A stretch of DNA of 34,692 nt from Pseudomonadota bacterium (GCA_030690985.1 JAUYFG010000138.1:1-34692); one strand, 5' to 3'; counted from the stretch's first letter, positions 18,182-28,153 are shown. The notes: generated by a model not told the origin, from the letters alone. Made by a program: numbers and translations.

Positions 18182-18347
18182 CGTGCTTATCAGGATGACA
18201 CATACACCCACTATCGGTAGCGTCGTAGGTTGGGCAAAGCGCAGCGTGCCCAACCTCGCGGCGGTTCGTTGGGCACGCTACGCTTTGCCCAACCTACGAC
18301 TGCTGTAGGTGTGAATAAATTCGCACCTACCATTCCGGCTCGCCACG
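18182..18347. repeat. Composite repeat: CGTGCTTATC terminus plus GTAGGTTGGGCAAAGC palindrome plus GTAGGTGTGAATAAATTCGCACCTAC hairpin
   Basis: Left half matches the TIR element at 7344; inner palindrome shared with 2380, 4479 and 7410; no right TIR seen. Confidence 0.7.
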
Positions 18348-18375
18348 GGTTGCCGTCAGCCTGCGAGCGGGCCGC

Positions 18376-19065
18376 CTACGCCAGTTGTTCGACCAGCAGG
18401 TGCTCGATGAAATGTTGCAGCAGCGCCCCGTCTTCAGGTGACGGCGGGGTGAAGCGGACGCCGTAATGGAAGCGCCCCACCGAAATCGAGCGATCCCTGT
18501 CGCCGCTGTTGCGGATCGTGGCGATCAAGGTCATGGCGCTGACCGCATCGGGAAGCAGGATCGGGATGGTCAGCGTGACCTCCGCACCGACATCGTCGAG
18601 CAGCCCAGTCAATTCCAGCTTGGCGCCGTGCTCACTGATATCGCGCATGATCGCCAGGGTGTGGGAGCCGTTGGCGCGGCAGAGTTCCACCGGCAAGCGG
18701 GTTTTCAAGCGCACCGATTGCCGGATCTGGCGGTACTTCACGCTTTCCGGCAGCGCGAAATGGGCATAGGGATAAGGCCGCGAGCGAGCACGCAGGCTTT
18801 GCGTGGTAAAGGCATAGGCATACATGCCGTGGACGACCCGGAAACTGAAACGGCTGGCGAGGGGAACCCACATCCCCTTGTCTCCGGCAACCGGCAGGGA
18901 GGTGAGAAAACTCTTCCCGCCGAAAGCGCCGATGAAGCTGACCGTGAAGGGTTCCGCTTCGAACCCAGCCAGCGGCTGCACGACCAGAGGTTCACCCACC
19001 TTGAGGTGCATGTCGGCGAAATCCGCTTCGTGCAATTCCTGGTCGTTCGTTTCCATCGCAACCAC
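18376..19065 (-). CDS. PilZ domain protein (YcgR-like flagellar brake type, c-di-GMP binding)
   Basis: RQSVRLKTRLPVEL (RxxxR) and MRDISEHGAKLEL (D/NxSxxG). Confidence 0.85.
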   Translation of the reverse strand: MVAMETNDQELHEADFADMHLKVGEPLVVQPLAGFEAEPFTVSFIGAFGGKSFLTSLPVAGDKGMWVPLASRFSFRVVHGMYAYAFTTQSLRARSRPYPYAHFALPESVKYRQIRQSVRLKTRLPVELCRANGSHTLAIMRDISEHGAKLELTGLLDDVGAEVTLTIPILLPDAVSAMTLIATIRNSGDRDRSISVGRFHYGVRFTPPSPEDGALLQHFIEHLLVEQLA

Positions 19066-19143
19066 TCCAGAGTCACAAACAAGCCCCTCTTTCGGCCCGA
19101 GAGGCTATTTCTTGAGGTGTTTATCCCAACCTGCGGCGCTACC

Positions 19144-19265
19144 AGGAAATGCAGGCGAGACGCCTGCGCTACAAGGCCGCGCTGTAGAGCGAGCGGTGCA
19201 AGGAAATGCAGGCGAGACGCCTGCGCTACAAAGCCGCGCTGTAGCGCAGGCGTCTCGCCTGCGTC
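19144..19265. repeat. Array of GCAGGCGAGACGCCTGCGCTACA palindromes, two 43-bp direct copies plus one inverted
   Basis: AGGAAATGCAGGCGAGACGCCTGCGCTACAARGCCGCGCTGTA at 19144-19186 and 19201-19243, then inverted GTAGCGCAGGCGTCTCGCCTGC. Confidence 0.85.
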
Positions 19266-19355
19266 TTTTAACCCAGCCGGCGAGCTGAACAATCAAGCCA
19301 CGACCAACACTTTCAAACGCACCCGGGCTACAGGTGAACGGGGGCATCCTTTATA

Positions 19356-21665
19356 GTGCGCGCCATGCTTGGAAAGCCCTCTCGGCGTTGCGCCGTCCCC
19401 AAATTCCCCCGTAAGCCACTGGCTCCCCGTGTCACGCGGCAACTGCGCGAAGTCTGGTGGCTGGCCGCCGTCGGGCTGGCGGTTTACCTGGGCATGATCC
19501 TGCTCAGCTATCACGCCGCCGACCCAGGCTGGTCGCACACCGGCATGGATCGAGCCGTGGCGAATAGCGGCGGCCATTTCGGCGCCTGGCTGTCCGATCT
19601 GCTGCTCTACCTGTTCGGCCTTTCCGCGTGGTGGTGGGTGGCGCTGTCGCTGTTCCTGGTCTGGTGGGGCTATAGAAACATCGGCGAGGAGGCGGCCACC
19701 ACCAGTGAGCACCAGCACGGCCTGGGCATCACCCTGGCCGGGTTTCTTCTGGTGTTGCTGACCAGCAGCGCGCTGGAAGCCCTGCGTTTTCATAGTGGCA
19801 AAACCGAGCTGCCGCTAAAACCCGGCGGCGCCCTCGGCGATGCCCTGGCGCACCTGGTGCAAACCGTATTCGGCTTCGATGGCGGCACGGTATTGCTGCT
19901 GCTTGCCTGGGGCGCGGGCATGAGTCTGTTCATCGGCGTGTCCTGGATATTCCTCGCGGAAAAATTGGGCAGCGGCATCGAGGCGGGCTTTACCCGCGCC
20001 TGGGGCGCCTTGCAGGCCTGGCGCGACCGCCGCGCCGGGCAGGCAGCCTTGAACGAGCGCGAAGTCGTGGTGAGCAAGGAAAGGAAGCGCATGGTCAAGG
20101 AGCCGCCGCTGCGCATCGAAGCGCCGCCCCCGGCCATCGTGAAGTCCGAACGGGTGCAGGAAGAACGCCAGGAACGCCTGTTCCACGACCCGCACGACGA
20201 CCCGCGCCCACCGCTGCGGCTACTCGACGAAGCTGCGGCCAGCACTGCCCAGATCGACCAGGCTGGCCTGGAAGCCACTTCGCGCCTGATCGAACGCAAG
20301 CTGCGCGAATTCGGCGTGGAAGTGAAAGTGCTGGCCGCTTACCCCGGCCCGGTCATCACCCGTTACGAGGTGGAACCGGCTTCCGGCGTCAAAGGCAGCC
20401 AGATCACCAACCTGGCCAAGGACCTGGCGCGTGCCCTGTCGCTGGTGAGCATCCGCGTGGTGGAAACCATCCCCGGCAAGACCTGCATGGGCCTGGAACT
20501 GCCCAACACCCAGCGCCAGATCGTGCGCCTGACCGAAATCCTCTCCGCCAAGGTCTACAACGACAACGCCTCCCCCCTGACCCTGGCGATGGGCAAGGAC
20601 ATCAGCGGCAACCCCATCGTCGCCGACCTGGGCAAGATGCCGCATGTGCTGGTGGCCGGCGCCACCGGTTCCGGCAAATCGGTGGCGATCAACGCCATGA
20701 TTCTGTCGCTGCTCTACAAAGCCACCCCGGACGACGTGCGCCTGATCATGGTCGATCCGAAGATGCTGGAGCTTTCCTCCTACGAGGGCATCCCGCACCT
20801 GCTCGCCCCGGTAGTCACCGACATGAAACTGGCCGCCAGCGCGCTGACCTGGTGCGTGGGCGAGATGGACAAACGCTATCGCCTGATGTCCTCCCTGGGG
20901 GTGCGCAACATCGCCGGTTTCAACCAGAAGGTGAAGGAGGCGGAAAAGGCCGGCAAGCCACTCGGCAACCCCTTCTCCATCACCCCGGAAGCCCCGGAAC
21001 ACCTGACCACCCTGCCCTACATCGTCATTCTCATCGACGAACTGGCCGACCTGATGATGGTGGCCGGCAAGAAGGTGGAAGAACTCATCGCCCGCCTGGC
21101 GCAGAAATCGCGTGCTTCCGGTATGCACCTGGTACTCGCCACGCAGCGCCCCTCGGTGGATGTCATCACCGGCCTGATTAAGGCCAACATCCCCACCCGG
21201 GTCGCCTTCCAGGTCACCAGCCGCATCGACTCGCGCACCATCCTCGACCAGCAGGGCGCCGAATCCCTGTTGGGGCAGGGTGACATGCTCTACCTGCCGC
21301 CCGGCCACGGTGCGCCCACCCGCGTGCATGGCGCCTTCGTCTCCGACGACGAAGTACACCGGGTTTGTGCCTGGCTCAAGGAACTTGGGCCACCCCAATA
21401 TGACGAAGCCGTGCTGGCCAACCCCGAGGAAGCAGAAGGTGAAGACGCGGATGCAAGCAACGCCGAAGCCGACGCGCTCTACGACGATGCCGTCGCCCAT
21501 GTCCTCAAGAGCCGCCGCGCCTCGATTTCCTCGGTGCAGCGACAGCTCCGAATCGGCTACAACCGTGCCGCCCGGCTCATCGAAGCGATGGAACGCGCCG
21601 GGCTGGTCTCCCCCATGCAAACCAATGGCAACCGTGAAGTGATCGCCCCGAAAAATGACAGCTAA
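19356..21665 (+). CDS. ftsK: DNA translocase FtsK
   Basis: 4 TM N-terminus; [64 protein letters not shown]-terminal gamma winged helix ([29 protein letters not shown]). Confidence 0.97.
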   Translation: MRAMLGKPSRRCAVPKFPRKPLAPRVTRQLREVWWLAAVGLAVYLGMILLSYHAADPGWSHTGMDRAVANSGGHFGAWLSDLLLYLFGLSAWWWVALSLFLVWWGYRNIGEEAATTSEHQHGLGITLAGFLLVLLTSSALEALRFHSGKTELPLKPGGALGDALAHLVQTVFGFDGGTVLLLLAWGAGMSLFIGVSWIFLAEKLGSGIEAGFTRAWGALQAWRDRRAGQAALNEREVVVSKERKRMVKEPPLRIEAPPPAIVKSERVQEERQERLFHDPHDDPRPPLRLLDEAAASTAQIDQAGLEATSRLIERKLREFGVEVKVLAAYPGPVITRYEVEPASGVKGSQITNLAKDLARALSLVSIRVVETIPGKTCMGLELPNTQRQIVRLTEILSAKVYNDNASPLTLAMGKDISGNPIVADLGKMPHVLVAGATGSGKSVAINAMILSLLYKATPDDVRLIMVDPKMLELSSYEGIPHLLAPVVTDMKLAASALTWCVGEMDKRYRLMSSLGVRNIAGFNQKVKEAEKAGKPLGNPFSITPEAPEHLTTLPYIVILIDELADLMMVAGKKVEELIARLAQKSRASGMHLVLATQRPSVDVITGLIKANIPTRVAFQVTSRIDSRTILDQQGAESLLGQGDMLYLPPGHGAPTRVHGAFVSDDEVHRVCAWLKELGPPQYDEAVLANPEEAEGEDADASNAEADALYDDAVAHVLKSRRASISSVQRQLRIGYNRAARLIEAMERAGLVSPMQTNGNREVIAPKNDS

Positions 21666-22269
21666 ATTCCTGTTTCTCCTGCTCCTCGCCCTGTCCCTCC
21701 CCGCCCACGCCGATGCCCAGGCGCGGCTTTCCACCTTCGTCAGCCAGACCAAGGGCCTCAAGGCCCAGTTCACCCAGACGGTGTTCGATCGCAACGGCCG
21801 CAAGACCCAGGAATCCAGCGGCACCCTGTTTTTCTCGCGCCCGGGCAAGTTCCGTTGGGTCTATCAAAAGCCCTACGCGCAACTTCTGGTGGGGGATGGC
21901 AAGCGCCTGTGGATCTACGACGAAGATCTCGACCAGGTCACCGTGCGCAAGCTCGACCTCGCCATCGGCGACAGCCCCGCCGCCCTGTTGGCGGGCGAAA
22001 ACGACATCGAAAAACGCTTCAACCTGAAAGACGCCGGCGAGAAAGAGGGCCTGGAATGGGTCGAAGCCGCGCCGAAATCAAAAGAGGGCAGCTTCGAAAT
22101 GGTCAGACTCGGCTTCAAGGGCGACGCCCTGCAAGCCATGGAACTGAAGGACAACTTCGGGCAAACCACCCTGCTGCGTTTCTCTCACCTGGAACGCAAC
22201 CCTTCCCTGGGCAGCAGCCTGTTCCGCTTCACCCCGCCCAAGGGCGCGGACGTGATCAGCGACAAGTAG
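21655..22269 (+). CDS. lolA: Outer-membrane lipoprotein carrier protein LolA
   Basis: Signal peptide; [60 protein letters not shown]; overlaps ftsK by 11 bp. Confidence 0.94.
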   Translation: MTAKFLFLLLLALSLPAHADAQARLSTFVSQTKGLKAQFTQTVFDRNGRKTQESSGTLFFSRPGKFRWVYQKPYAQLLVGDGKRLWIYDEDLDQVTVRKLDLAIGDSPAALLAGENDIEKRFNLKDAGEKEGLEWVEAAPKSKEGSFEMVRLGFKGDALQAMELKDNFGQTTLLRFSHLERNPSLGSSLFRFTPPKGADVISDK

Positions 22270-22320
22270 GCAGGCGGCTCATAAAGCGCCGTGACACTGG
22301 ATTCCGCAGTTGACCTCATC

Positions 22321-22434
22321 GTAGGAGCGGGCTTGCCCGCGATAGCCGCCGTGGTGCCCGCAAGGGGCACGCCGGATTCGTACGCGCTGAAGCGCTACGA
22401 CTCCGCTGTATCGCGGGCAAGCCCGCTCCTACGG
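22321..22434. repeat. REP-like palindrome GTAGGAGCGGGCTTGCCCGCGATA...TATCGCGGGCAAGCCCGCTCCTAC
   Basis: Near-perfect inverted arms of about 23 bp with internal GCAAGGGGCACGCCGGATTCG segment. Confidence 0.85.
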
Positions 22435-22487
22435 GGCCACACCACGGGTTATTGAGCAGTTACGTGTTTCTTGAGAGCCATGGCGAG

Positions 22488-22925
22488 TTACTCCGGCCAG
22501 TTCTTGATGTAACGCTTGAGTAGCGCGTTCTCGAAATTGGCTTCCTTCAGGCAGGCGCGGGCCACGTCGTGGAAGGAAATCACGCCGACCACCTTGCCTT
22601 CGTCCATCACGATGAGATGGCTGATACGGCTCTTGGTCATGGCGTCGCGGGCGTAGTCCACGCTGTCGTCCAGGCTGGCCACCACCGGTTCCTTTTCCAT
22701 CAGGGCACTGACCTTGACCTCGGTGAGCGAGCAACCACGCACTTGCAGGCCGCGCAGGATGTCGCGTTCGCTGATGAAACCGACCAGCTCGCCAGCGTGG
22801 ATGACCAGCAGGGAACCGACATCGTTTTCCACCATGCGCTTCACCGCCTCGCTGATGAGTGCGTCCGGTTCGATGGCGAAATTGGCGCAGTCGCCTTTGA
22901 TGGTGAGCACTTCACGGATGAACAT
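22488..22925 (-). CDS. CBS domain-pair protein
   Basis: VKRMVENDVGSLLVIHAGELVGFISERDILRGL and DYARDAMTKSRISHLIVMDEGKVVGVISFHDVARA. Confidence 0.9.
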   Translation of the reverse strand: MFIREVLTIKGDCANFAIEPDALISEAVKRMVENDVGSLLVIHAGELVGFISERDILRGLQVRGCSLTEVKVSALMEKEPVVASLDDSVDYARDAMTKSRISHLIVMDEGKVVGVISFHDVARACLKEANFENALLKRYIKNWPE

Positions 22926-22951
22926 TGCCTTCTCCTCGTATCACTTCGTTG

Positions 22952-23503
22952 TCAGGGCCGGACCAGCCCGGCTTCCACCTGGTCGCGTGTGGGCTTGCCG
23001 ACCAGCAATTCAATCAGGGTAAGCGCGAAATCCATCGCCGTGCCCGGCCCGCGCGAAGTGGCTACCTTGCCGTCCACCACCACCGGGTCTTTCAGGCAGG
23101 TGGTATTGGGCAAGCCCAGTTTCTCGACGAAACCGGGATAACTGGTGGCGCGCTTGCCGTCCAATAGCCCGGCCTGCGCCAGGGCGATGGGCGCGGCGCA
23201 GATGGCGGCGGTGTATTTGCCGGCGCCACCGAGGCGCCGCAACAGGGCCTGCACCCGCGCGTCGTTCTTCAGATGCTCGGCGCCGGGCATACCGCCGGGC
23301 AGCGCGATCATGTCGAAATCGCGCGTCAAGACCTCATCCAGCGTGGCATCCGGCTGTATGCGCACGCCACGGCTGCCTTCGATCAGCCCGACATGCAGGC
23401 CGGCGATCACCACTTCGATGCCGGCGCGGCGCAACAGGTCGCTCAGCGTGACGGCCTCCAGGTCTTCGAAACCGGGGGCCAGGGGAATCAGTACACTTTT
23501 CAT
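22952..23503 (-). CDS. DJ-1/PfpI (YajL/ThiJ-like) family protein
   Basis: MKSVLIPLAPGFEDLEAVTLSDLLRRAGIEV; nucleophile elbow AAICAAPIALAQAGLL. Confidence 0.92.
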   Translation of the reverse strand: MKSVLIPLAPGFEDLEAVTLSDLLRRAGIEVVIAGLHVGLIEGSRGVRIQPDATLDEVLTRDFDMIALPGGMPGAEHLKNDARVQALLRRLGGAGKYTAAICAAPIALAQAGLLDGKRATSYPGFVEKLGLPNTTCLKDPVVVDGKVATSRGPGTAMDFALTLIELLVGKPTRDQVEAGLVRP

Positions 23504-23577
23504 GGCTTCGTCCTTTGTCGGCGGGGGGGATCGTAATGGAAGCGACGGATTGCGACAGTGAATCCCGGCCGCGCTTC

Positions 23578-23781
23578 TCAATAATGCGGCGGCCGCTCCT
23601 CGCCCAGATCGCGCCGTTCCGCCGGCGCCATGTCCTGAAGTTGGTTGGATAGACGGATCACCAGTTGTTGCAACCGGTCGATCTGTTCCTGCTGGCGAAA
23701 CACGGTGCGGTTGAGTTCATCCAGCGTGTCTTCCGCATAACTCAGTTTGATTTCGATTTCGACCAGGCGCGCTTCCATCAT
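23578..23781 (-). CDS. slyX: SlyX family protein
   Basis: 67 aa coiled coil: LVEIEIKLSYAEDTLDELNRTVFRQQEQIDRLQQLVIRLSNQL. Confidence 0.85.
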   Translation of the reverse strand: MMEARLVEIEIKLSYAEDTLDELNRTVFRQQEQIDRLQQLVIRLSNQLQDMAPAERRDLGEERPPHY

Positions 23782-24380
23782 TTCTCCTTGAGCATGGGCT
23801 TCAGTTCACGCCAGATATTGTCCACCAGCAACGGCTGCGCGTCGGCGTCCGGGTGCAGTCCGTCAGCCAGAAAACGTTCGCGCTGCTCCGCCATGCCTTC
23901 CAGCAAAAACGGCACCAGGCGCACGTTTTTCGCCTTCGCCACCCGCGTGAACAGCCGCTCGAACCTGAGCATGTAAGCGGGACCGTAGTTTGGTGGCAGG
24001 CGCATGCCGACCAGCAATACCGCACTGCCTTGTTTTTTCGCCAGATCGATCATGGCCTCCAGATTGCGTGCGGTGTACTGCAAAGGCAGACCACGCAGAC
24101 CGTCGTTGGCGCCCAGTTCGATGATGGTAAGGTGCGGCCGATGCGCGACCAGGATGTTGGGTAAACGGGTCAGGCCGCCTGCGGTGGTTTCACCGGAGAC
24201 ACTGGCGTTGACCACCCGATGCTGAGGCAATTGCCGTTGCAGCAGGCTCACCCAGCCGGATTCGCGCGGAATGCCATAGGCGGCGGATAAACTGTCGCCG
24301 AACACCAGTATGGTGGGCGAGGCCCCGGCACTTGCCGGTAACGGCCCACTCAGCAGCAACAAGAGAGCAAAAACCTTCAT
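23778..24380 (-). CDS. Arylesterase / acyl-CoA thioesterase I-like SGNH hydrolase (TesA-like)
   Basis: Signal peptide; ILVFGDSLSAAYGI (GDS), VNASVSGETTAGGL, ELGANDGLRG, DGLHPDADAQ motifs. Confidence 0.93.
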   Translation of the reverse strand: MKVFALLLLLSGPLPASAGASPTILVFGDSLSAAYGIPRESGWVSLLQRQLPQHRVVNASVSGETTAGGLTRLPNILVAHRPHLTIIELGANDGLRGLPLQYTARNLEAMIDLAKKQGSAVLLVGMRLPPNYGPAYMLRFERLFTRVAKAKNVRLVPFLLEGMAEQRERFLADGLHPDADAQPLLVDNIWRELKPMLKEK

Positions 24381-25053
24381 GCGTATAGACATCGAAAACC
24401 TCGGTAAATCAGTACAAGTAGGCGAAGACGTGCTGCACATCCTCGCCGATGTTTCCTTCAGCGTGAACCCCGGCGAGAGCGTGGCCATCGTCGGCAGTTC
24501 CGGCTCCGGAAAATCCACCCTGCTGGGATTGATCGCCGGTCTGGATGTTCCCAGCTTCGGGCGGGTGCTGCTGGACGGGGAAAATCTGTTCGACCTCGAC
24601 GAAGACGGCCGCGCGGCGCTGCGCGGGCGCGGCATGGGCTTCGTGTTCCAGTCGTTCCAGTTGCTGCCCGGCCTCACCGCCCTGGAGAACGTGATGCTGC
24701 CGCTGGAACTGGCCGGCCAGGCCAACGCCGCCGAGGTGGCGCGCAGCCACCTGGAGCAGGTCGGCCTGGGCGAGCGTGTCCGGCATCGGCCGGTGCAGCT
24801 TTCCGGCGGCGAACAGCAACGCGTCGCACTGGCTCGCGCTTTCGCCGTGGCGCCGCGCATCCTCCTGGCCGACGAGCCCACCGGCAACCTGGACGTCCAC
24901 ACCGGCGCCCAGATCATCGAACTCCTGTTCGAACTGAACCGTGCCCAGGGCGCCACCCTAATCGTCGTCACCCACGACCCCGCCCTCGCCGCGCTGTGCC
25001 AGCGGCAATTGAGGCTGGATGGGGGGCGGGTGATAGCCGAAGGCAGGCCGTAG
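24379..25053 (+). CDS. ABC transporter ATP-binding protein (YbbA/LolD-like)
   Basis: Walker A GSSGSGKST, signature LSGGEQQRVALARA, Walker B ILLADEPTGNLD; start MRIDIENLG. Confidence 0.95.
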   Translation: MRIDIENLGKSVQVGEDVLHILADVSFSVNPGESVAIVGSSGSGKSTLLGLIAGLDVPSFGRVLLDGENLFDLDEDGRAALRGRGMGFVFQSFQLLPGLTALENVMLPLELAGQANAAEVARSHLEQVGLGERVRHRPVQLSGGEQQRVALARAFAVAPRILLADEPTGNLDVHTGAQIIELLFELNRAQGATLIVVTHDPALAALCQRQLRLDGGRVIAEGRP

Positions 25054-25082
25054 GGCCGTAGGGCACTGAACCTCCGTAGAAA

Positions 25083-25118
25083 TCCCCCCCAGCCCCCCTT
25101 TGAAAAGGGGGGGAGCCA
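25083..25118. repeat. AATCCCCCCCAGCCCCCCTTTGAAAAGGGGGGGAG hairpin repeat
   Basis: CCCCCCTTT-GA-AAAGGGGGG inverted repeat between ABC ATPase and permease genes. Confidence 0.7.
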
Positions 25119-25143
25119 AACCCAACCTGACACGCCCTAGCCC

Positions 25144-27621
25144 ATGCTTCCTCTCTCCCTCCGCTTCCTCGCCCGTGAATGGCGCGCCGGTGAAATCCGC
25201 GTCCTGCTGCTGGCTGTAGCGCTGGCGGTGGCCAGCCTGACGGCCGTGGCGTTCTTCGGCGACCGGGTGAAACAGGCGCTCGGGCGCGAAGCCAATACCT
25301 TGCTGGCAGCCGATCTGGTGATCGCTTCCGACCATGCCATCGCCCAATCCTTCGCCGAAGAGGCCCGGCAACGCGGCCTGCAAGTCAGTTCCAGCGCGGC
25401 CTTCCTGAGCATGGCGTTGGCCGGAAAAAAGAACCTGCTGGCCGGCATCAAGGGCGTGGAAGCCGGTTACCCCCTGCGCGGCAGCCTGCGCATCGCCCCG
25501 GCGCCGTTTGCCGAGGACGCCCCCACCCGCGACCTGCCCGGCCCCGGGCAAATCTGGCTGGACTCGCGCGCCGCCGGCGAACTGGGCGTGCGGGTCGGCG
25601 GCAAGGTGGAACTCGGCGCCGCGCGCTTCAAGGTCGCCGCCATCCTGACCTTCGAGGGCGAGCGCGGCGGCAATTTCATGGCCCTGGCGCCGCGTGTGCT
25701 GCTCACGGCGGCCGACCTGAACAAGACCGGACTGGTGCAGGAAGGCAGCCGTATCAACTACCGCCTGCTGGTTGCCGGCAGCGATCAGGATGTAGCCGAT
25801 TTCCGCGCCTGGTGCGAGCCGCGCCTGGCGCGCGGCGAGAAACTGGAAGACGTGCGCGATGCCCGCCCGGAACTGCGCCAGATCCTCGACAAGGCGCAGC
25901 GCTACCTCGGCCTGGCCGCCGTGCTCACCGTGGTGCTCGCCGCCGCCGCCACCCACATGGCGCTGCGCCGCTACGTGCAACGGCATTTCGACCAGTACGC
26001 CCTGATGCGCTGTTTCGGCGCCAGCCAGCGTCGCCTGCTCAGCCTGTATTTCCTGCAACTGACGGGCCTCGGCCTGGCGGCGGGTCTGCTCGGCGCGGCG
26101 CTGGGCTGGGTCACGCAACTGGCGCTGGCGAATCTGCTCGGCGGGGTGCTGCGCCTGGGCCTGCCGACGGCCTCCTGGCAACCGTTCGGGCTGGGCCTAC
26201 TGGCCGGCGTGACGCTGATCCTGGCCTTTGCCCTGCCGCCCCTGCTGCGCCTGGCGCGGGTGCCGACGCTGCGCGTGCTGCGCCGCGATCTCGGTCCGCC
26301 CCAGGGCGGGGCTGTCCTGGCCCATCTGGTCGGCCTCGCTCTGGTCGCCGGGCTGATCTGGTGGCAGGCCGGGGAAACCCGCCTTGCCCTGATCGTCAGC
26401 GGTGGCGTGCTGGGCGTGATGGCGCTCGCGGCGGCGCTGATTCAGGCCATGTTGTGGCCGCTTGCCCGACTGGCGCGCCACCTCCCCCCCGGCCCGCGTC
26501 TCGGCCTGCTCGGGCTCAGACAGCGTGGCTGGGAAACCACGCTCCAGGCCATGGCCCTGAGCCTGGGACTGCTCGCCCTGCTGCTGCTCACCCTGGTACG
26601 CGGCGATCTGCTCGATGCCTGGCGCAATCAGGTGCCGGAAGGCGCGCCCAATCGCTTCGTCATCAACATCCAGCCGCAACAGGTGGCGCCGGTGCAAGCC
26701 TGGCTGGCAGGCCACGGCATCCAGGGCGCGACGCTCTACCCCATGATCCGCGCCCGCCTCACCGCCATCGAAGGGCGCGCGGTTCACCCCGAGGATTACC
26801 CGGAAGGCCGCGCGCGCAATCTCGCGGAACGTGAATTCAACCTCTCGGAACTCGCCGAGCTGCCGCCCGACAACGAACTGGAGGCGGGCCACTGGTGGTG
26901 GCCCGGGCAAACTTCGGGCTTCACGGTGGAAGCCGGCATCGCCAAGACCTTGAACATCCGTCTCGGCGACAAACTCGACTTCGATGTCGGCGGCCTGCCG
27001 CTTTCCGGCCATGTCAGCAGCCTGCGCCGCGTCGAGTGGGATTCCTTCCGGGTGAACTTCTTCGTCGCCACCCCGCCCGGCGCGATGAACACCATGCCGA
27101 AGAGCTACATCACCAGCTTTCACCTGCCCCCCGAGCGCGGCGCCGTGCTCGCGGGCCTGGTCGCCACCTTTCCCAACCTGACCGTGATCGACGTGGCCCA
27201 GACGCTCAACGAACTGCGCGGCCTGACCGACCGGGTCAGCCAGGCGGTGCAACTGGTGTTCCTGTTCAGCCTGGGCGTGGGTGTGCTGGTCATGCTCGCT
27301 GCCCTCTACTCGCGGCGCGCCGAACGCGCCCGGGAAATCGGCCTCTGGCGCACCCTGGGCGCCTCGAAACGCACGCTGCGCGCGGCGCTGGCCAGCGAAT
27401 TCGCCCTCCTCGGCCTGCTCGCCGGCCTGGTCGCGGCCGGCGCCGCCAGCGTCCTGGCCTGGGTGCTGGCCAACAAGGTGTTCGACCTGCCGCACACCCC
27501 CGATCCCTGGATCTGGCTGTTCGGCCTCGGCGGCGGCGTGCTGTTGGTGCTGCTTGCCGGCTGGCTGGCGACTCGTGATCTGCTGGATGAGCCGCCGCTC
27601 ATGGCGTTGCGGATGGAGTAG
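25144..27621 (+). CDS. ABC transporter permease (FtsX-like, YbbP family)
   Basis: 825 aa with FtsX-like TM bundles; LMRCFGASQRRLLSLYFLQL and IGLWRTLGASKRTLRAALASEF. Confidence 0.92.
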   Translation: MLPLSLRFLAREWRAGEIRVLLLAVALAVASLTAVAFFGDRVKQALGREANTLLAADLVIASDHAIAQSFAEEARQRGLQVSSSAAFLSMALAGKKNLLAGIKGVEAGYPLRGSLRIAPAPFAEDAPTRDLPGPGQIWLDSRAAGELGVRVGGKVELGAARFKVAAILTFEGERGGNFMALAPRVLLTAADLNKTGLVQEGSRINYRLLVAGSDQDVADFRAWCEPRLARGEKLEDVRDARPELRQILDKAQRYLGLAAVLTVVLAAAATHMALRRYVQRHFDQYALMRCFGASQRRLLSLYFLQLTGLGLAAGLLGAALGWVTQLALANLLGGVLRLGLPTASWQPFGLGLLAGVTLILAFALPPLLRLARVPTLRVLRRDLGPPQGGAVLAHLVGLALVAGLIWWQAGETRLALIVSGGVLGVMALAAALIQAMLWPLARLARHLPPGPRLGLLGLRQRGWETTLQAMALSLGLLALLLLTLVRGDLLDAWRNQVPEGAPNRFVINIQPQQVAPVQAWLAGHGIQGATLYPMIRARLTAIEGRAVHPEDYPEGRARNLAEREFNLSELAELPPDNELEAGHWWWPGQTSGFTVEAGIAKTLNIRLGDKLDFDVGGLPLSGHVSSLRRVEWDSFRVNFFVATPPGAMNTMPKSYITSFHLPPERGAVLAGLVATFPNLTVIDVAQTLNELRGLTDRVSQAVQLVFLFSLGVGVLVMLAALYSRRAERAREIGLWRTLGASKRTLRAALASEFALLGLLAGLVAAGAASVLAWVLANKVFDLPHTPDPWIWLFGLGGGVLLVLLAGWLATRDLLDEPPLMALRME

Positions 27622-27740
27622 CCGGCTTTGCACGGCCTCCATTCCCCTGCTTGCGGCATGGCTGACGCCGGCGAAAAGCCCCTGTAACCTGCGCGCTTCC
27701 GTCAATCGGCGGGCTATTTATTCAAATGAGAGGAAACAGC

Positions 27741-27980
27741 ATGAGTGAACCCATCGTGGCGGGAAAAGAACCGATCGAAGCCAACCTGGAGCCGGGCGAA
27801 TACTGGTGGTGCAGTTGCGGCCGTTCAAAATCCCAGCCGTTCTGTGATGGCTCACACGCGGGCACCGACTTCACCCCCACCTCGTTCAAGGTGGAAGCTA
27901 CGGGCCCGGTCTGGCTGTGCGCCTGCAAGCACACCGCCAACCCACCCTTCTGCGACGGCGCCCACGAACTGCTGGATTGA
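27741..27980 (+). CDS. Tandem CDGSH iron-sulfur domain protein
   Basis: CSCGRSKSQPFCDGSH and CACKHTANPPFCDGAH. Confidence 0.93.
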   Translation: MSEPIVAGKEPIEANLEPGEYWWCSCGRSKSQPFCDGSHAGTDFTPTSFKVEATGPVWLCACKHTANPPFCDGAHELLD

Positions 27981-27986
27981 ACCTGG

Positions 27987-28153
27987 ATTGTCCATTAGCC
28001 GGAGGCCCACATGTAGCGCAGGCGTCCCGCCTGCTTCGTCCTTCCGATCAGCACGCGTAGGGCGGAAAAGCGGCTTTATCGCGCCTTCCGCCGAATGTTT
28101 GGCATTCGGCGGATAACGCCGGCAAGAAGACGCCGGCTCATCCGCCCTACGCG
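27987..28153. repeat. Dispersed repeat: ATTGTCCATTAGCCGG leader, TGTAGCGCAGGCGTCCCGCCTGC, then GCGTAGGGCGGA...TCCGCCCTACGC palindrome
   Basis: Inverted arms GCGTAGGGCGGA/TCCGCCCTACGC; inner GCCGAATG-TTTGG-CATTCGGC. Confidence 0.8.

Noticed and set aside
18065-18253. N-terminal extension of the M50-like ORF (MGTLRFAQPTTLPIVG...)
   Set aside because: MGTLRFAQPTT is translated palindromic repeat; a downstream ATG at 18064 is more plausible.
19144-19265. Possible CRISPR array
   Set aside because: Only two or three palindromic copies, one inverted, no regular unique spacers and no cas genes.
20220-21848. 542-aa minus ORF over ftsK/lolA
   Set aside because: Antisense shadow; ftsK and lolA are unambiguous.
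24381-25133. Long N-terminal extension of the TesA-like minus-strand ORF (451 aa in the ORF track)
   Set aside because: Antisense to the ABC ATPase; a clear signal peptide starts at MKVFALLLLLSG (24380).
24958-27705. Minus-strand ORFs (407 and 502 aa) over the ABC permease
   Set aside because: Shadow frames rich in Q/G/A/H without domains.
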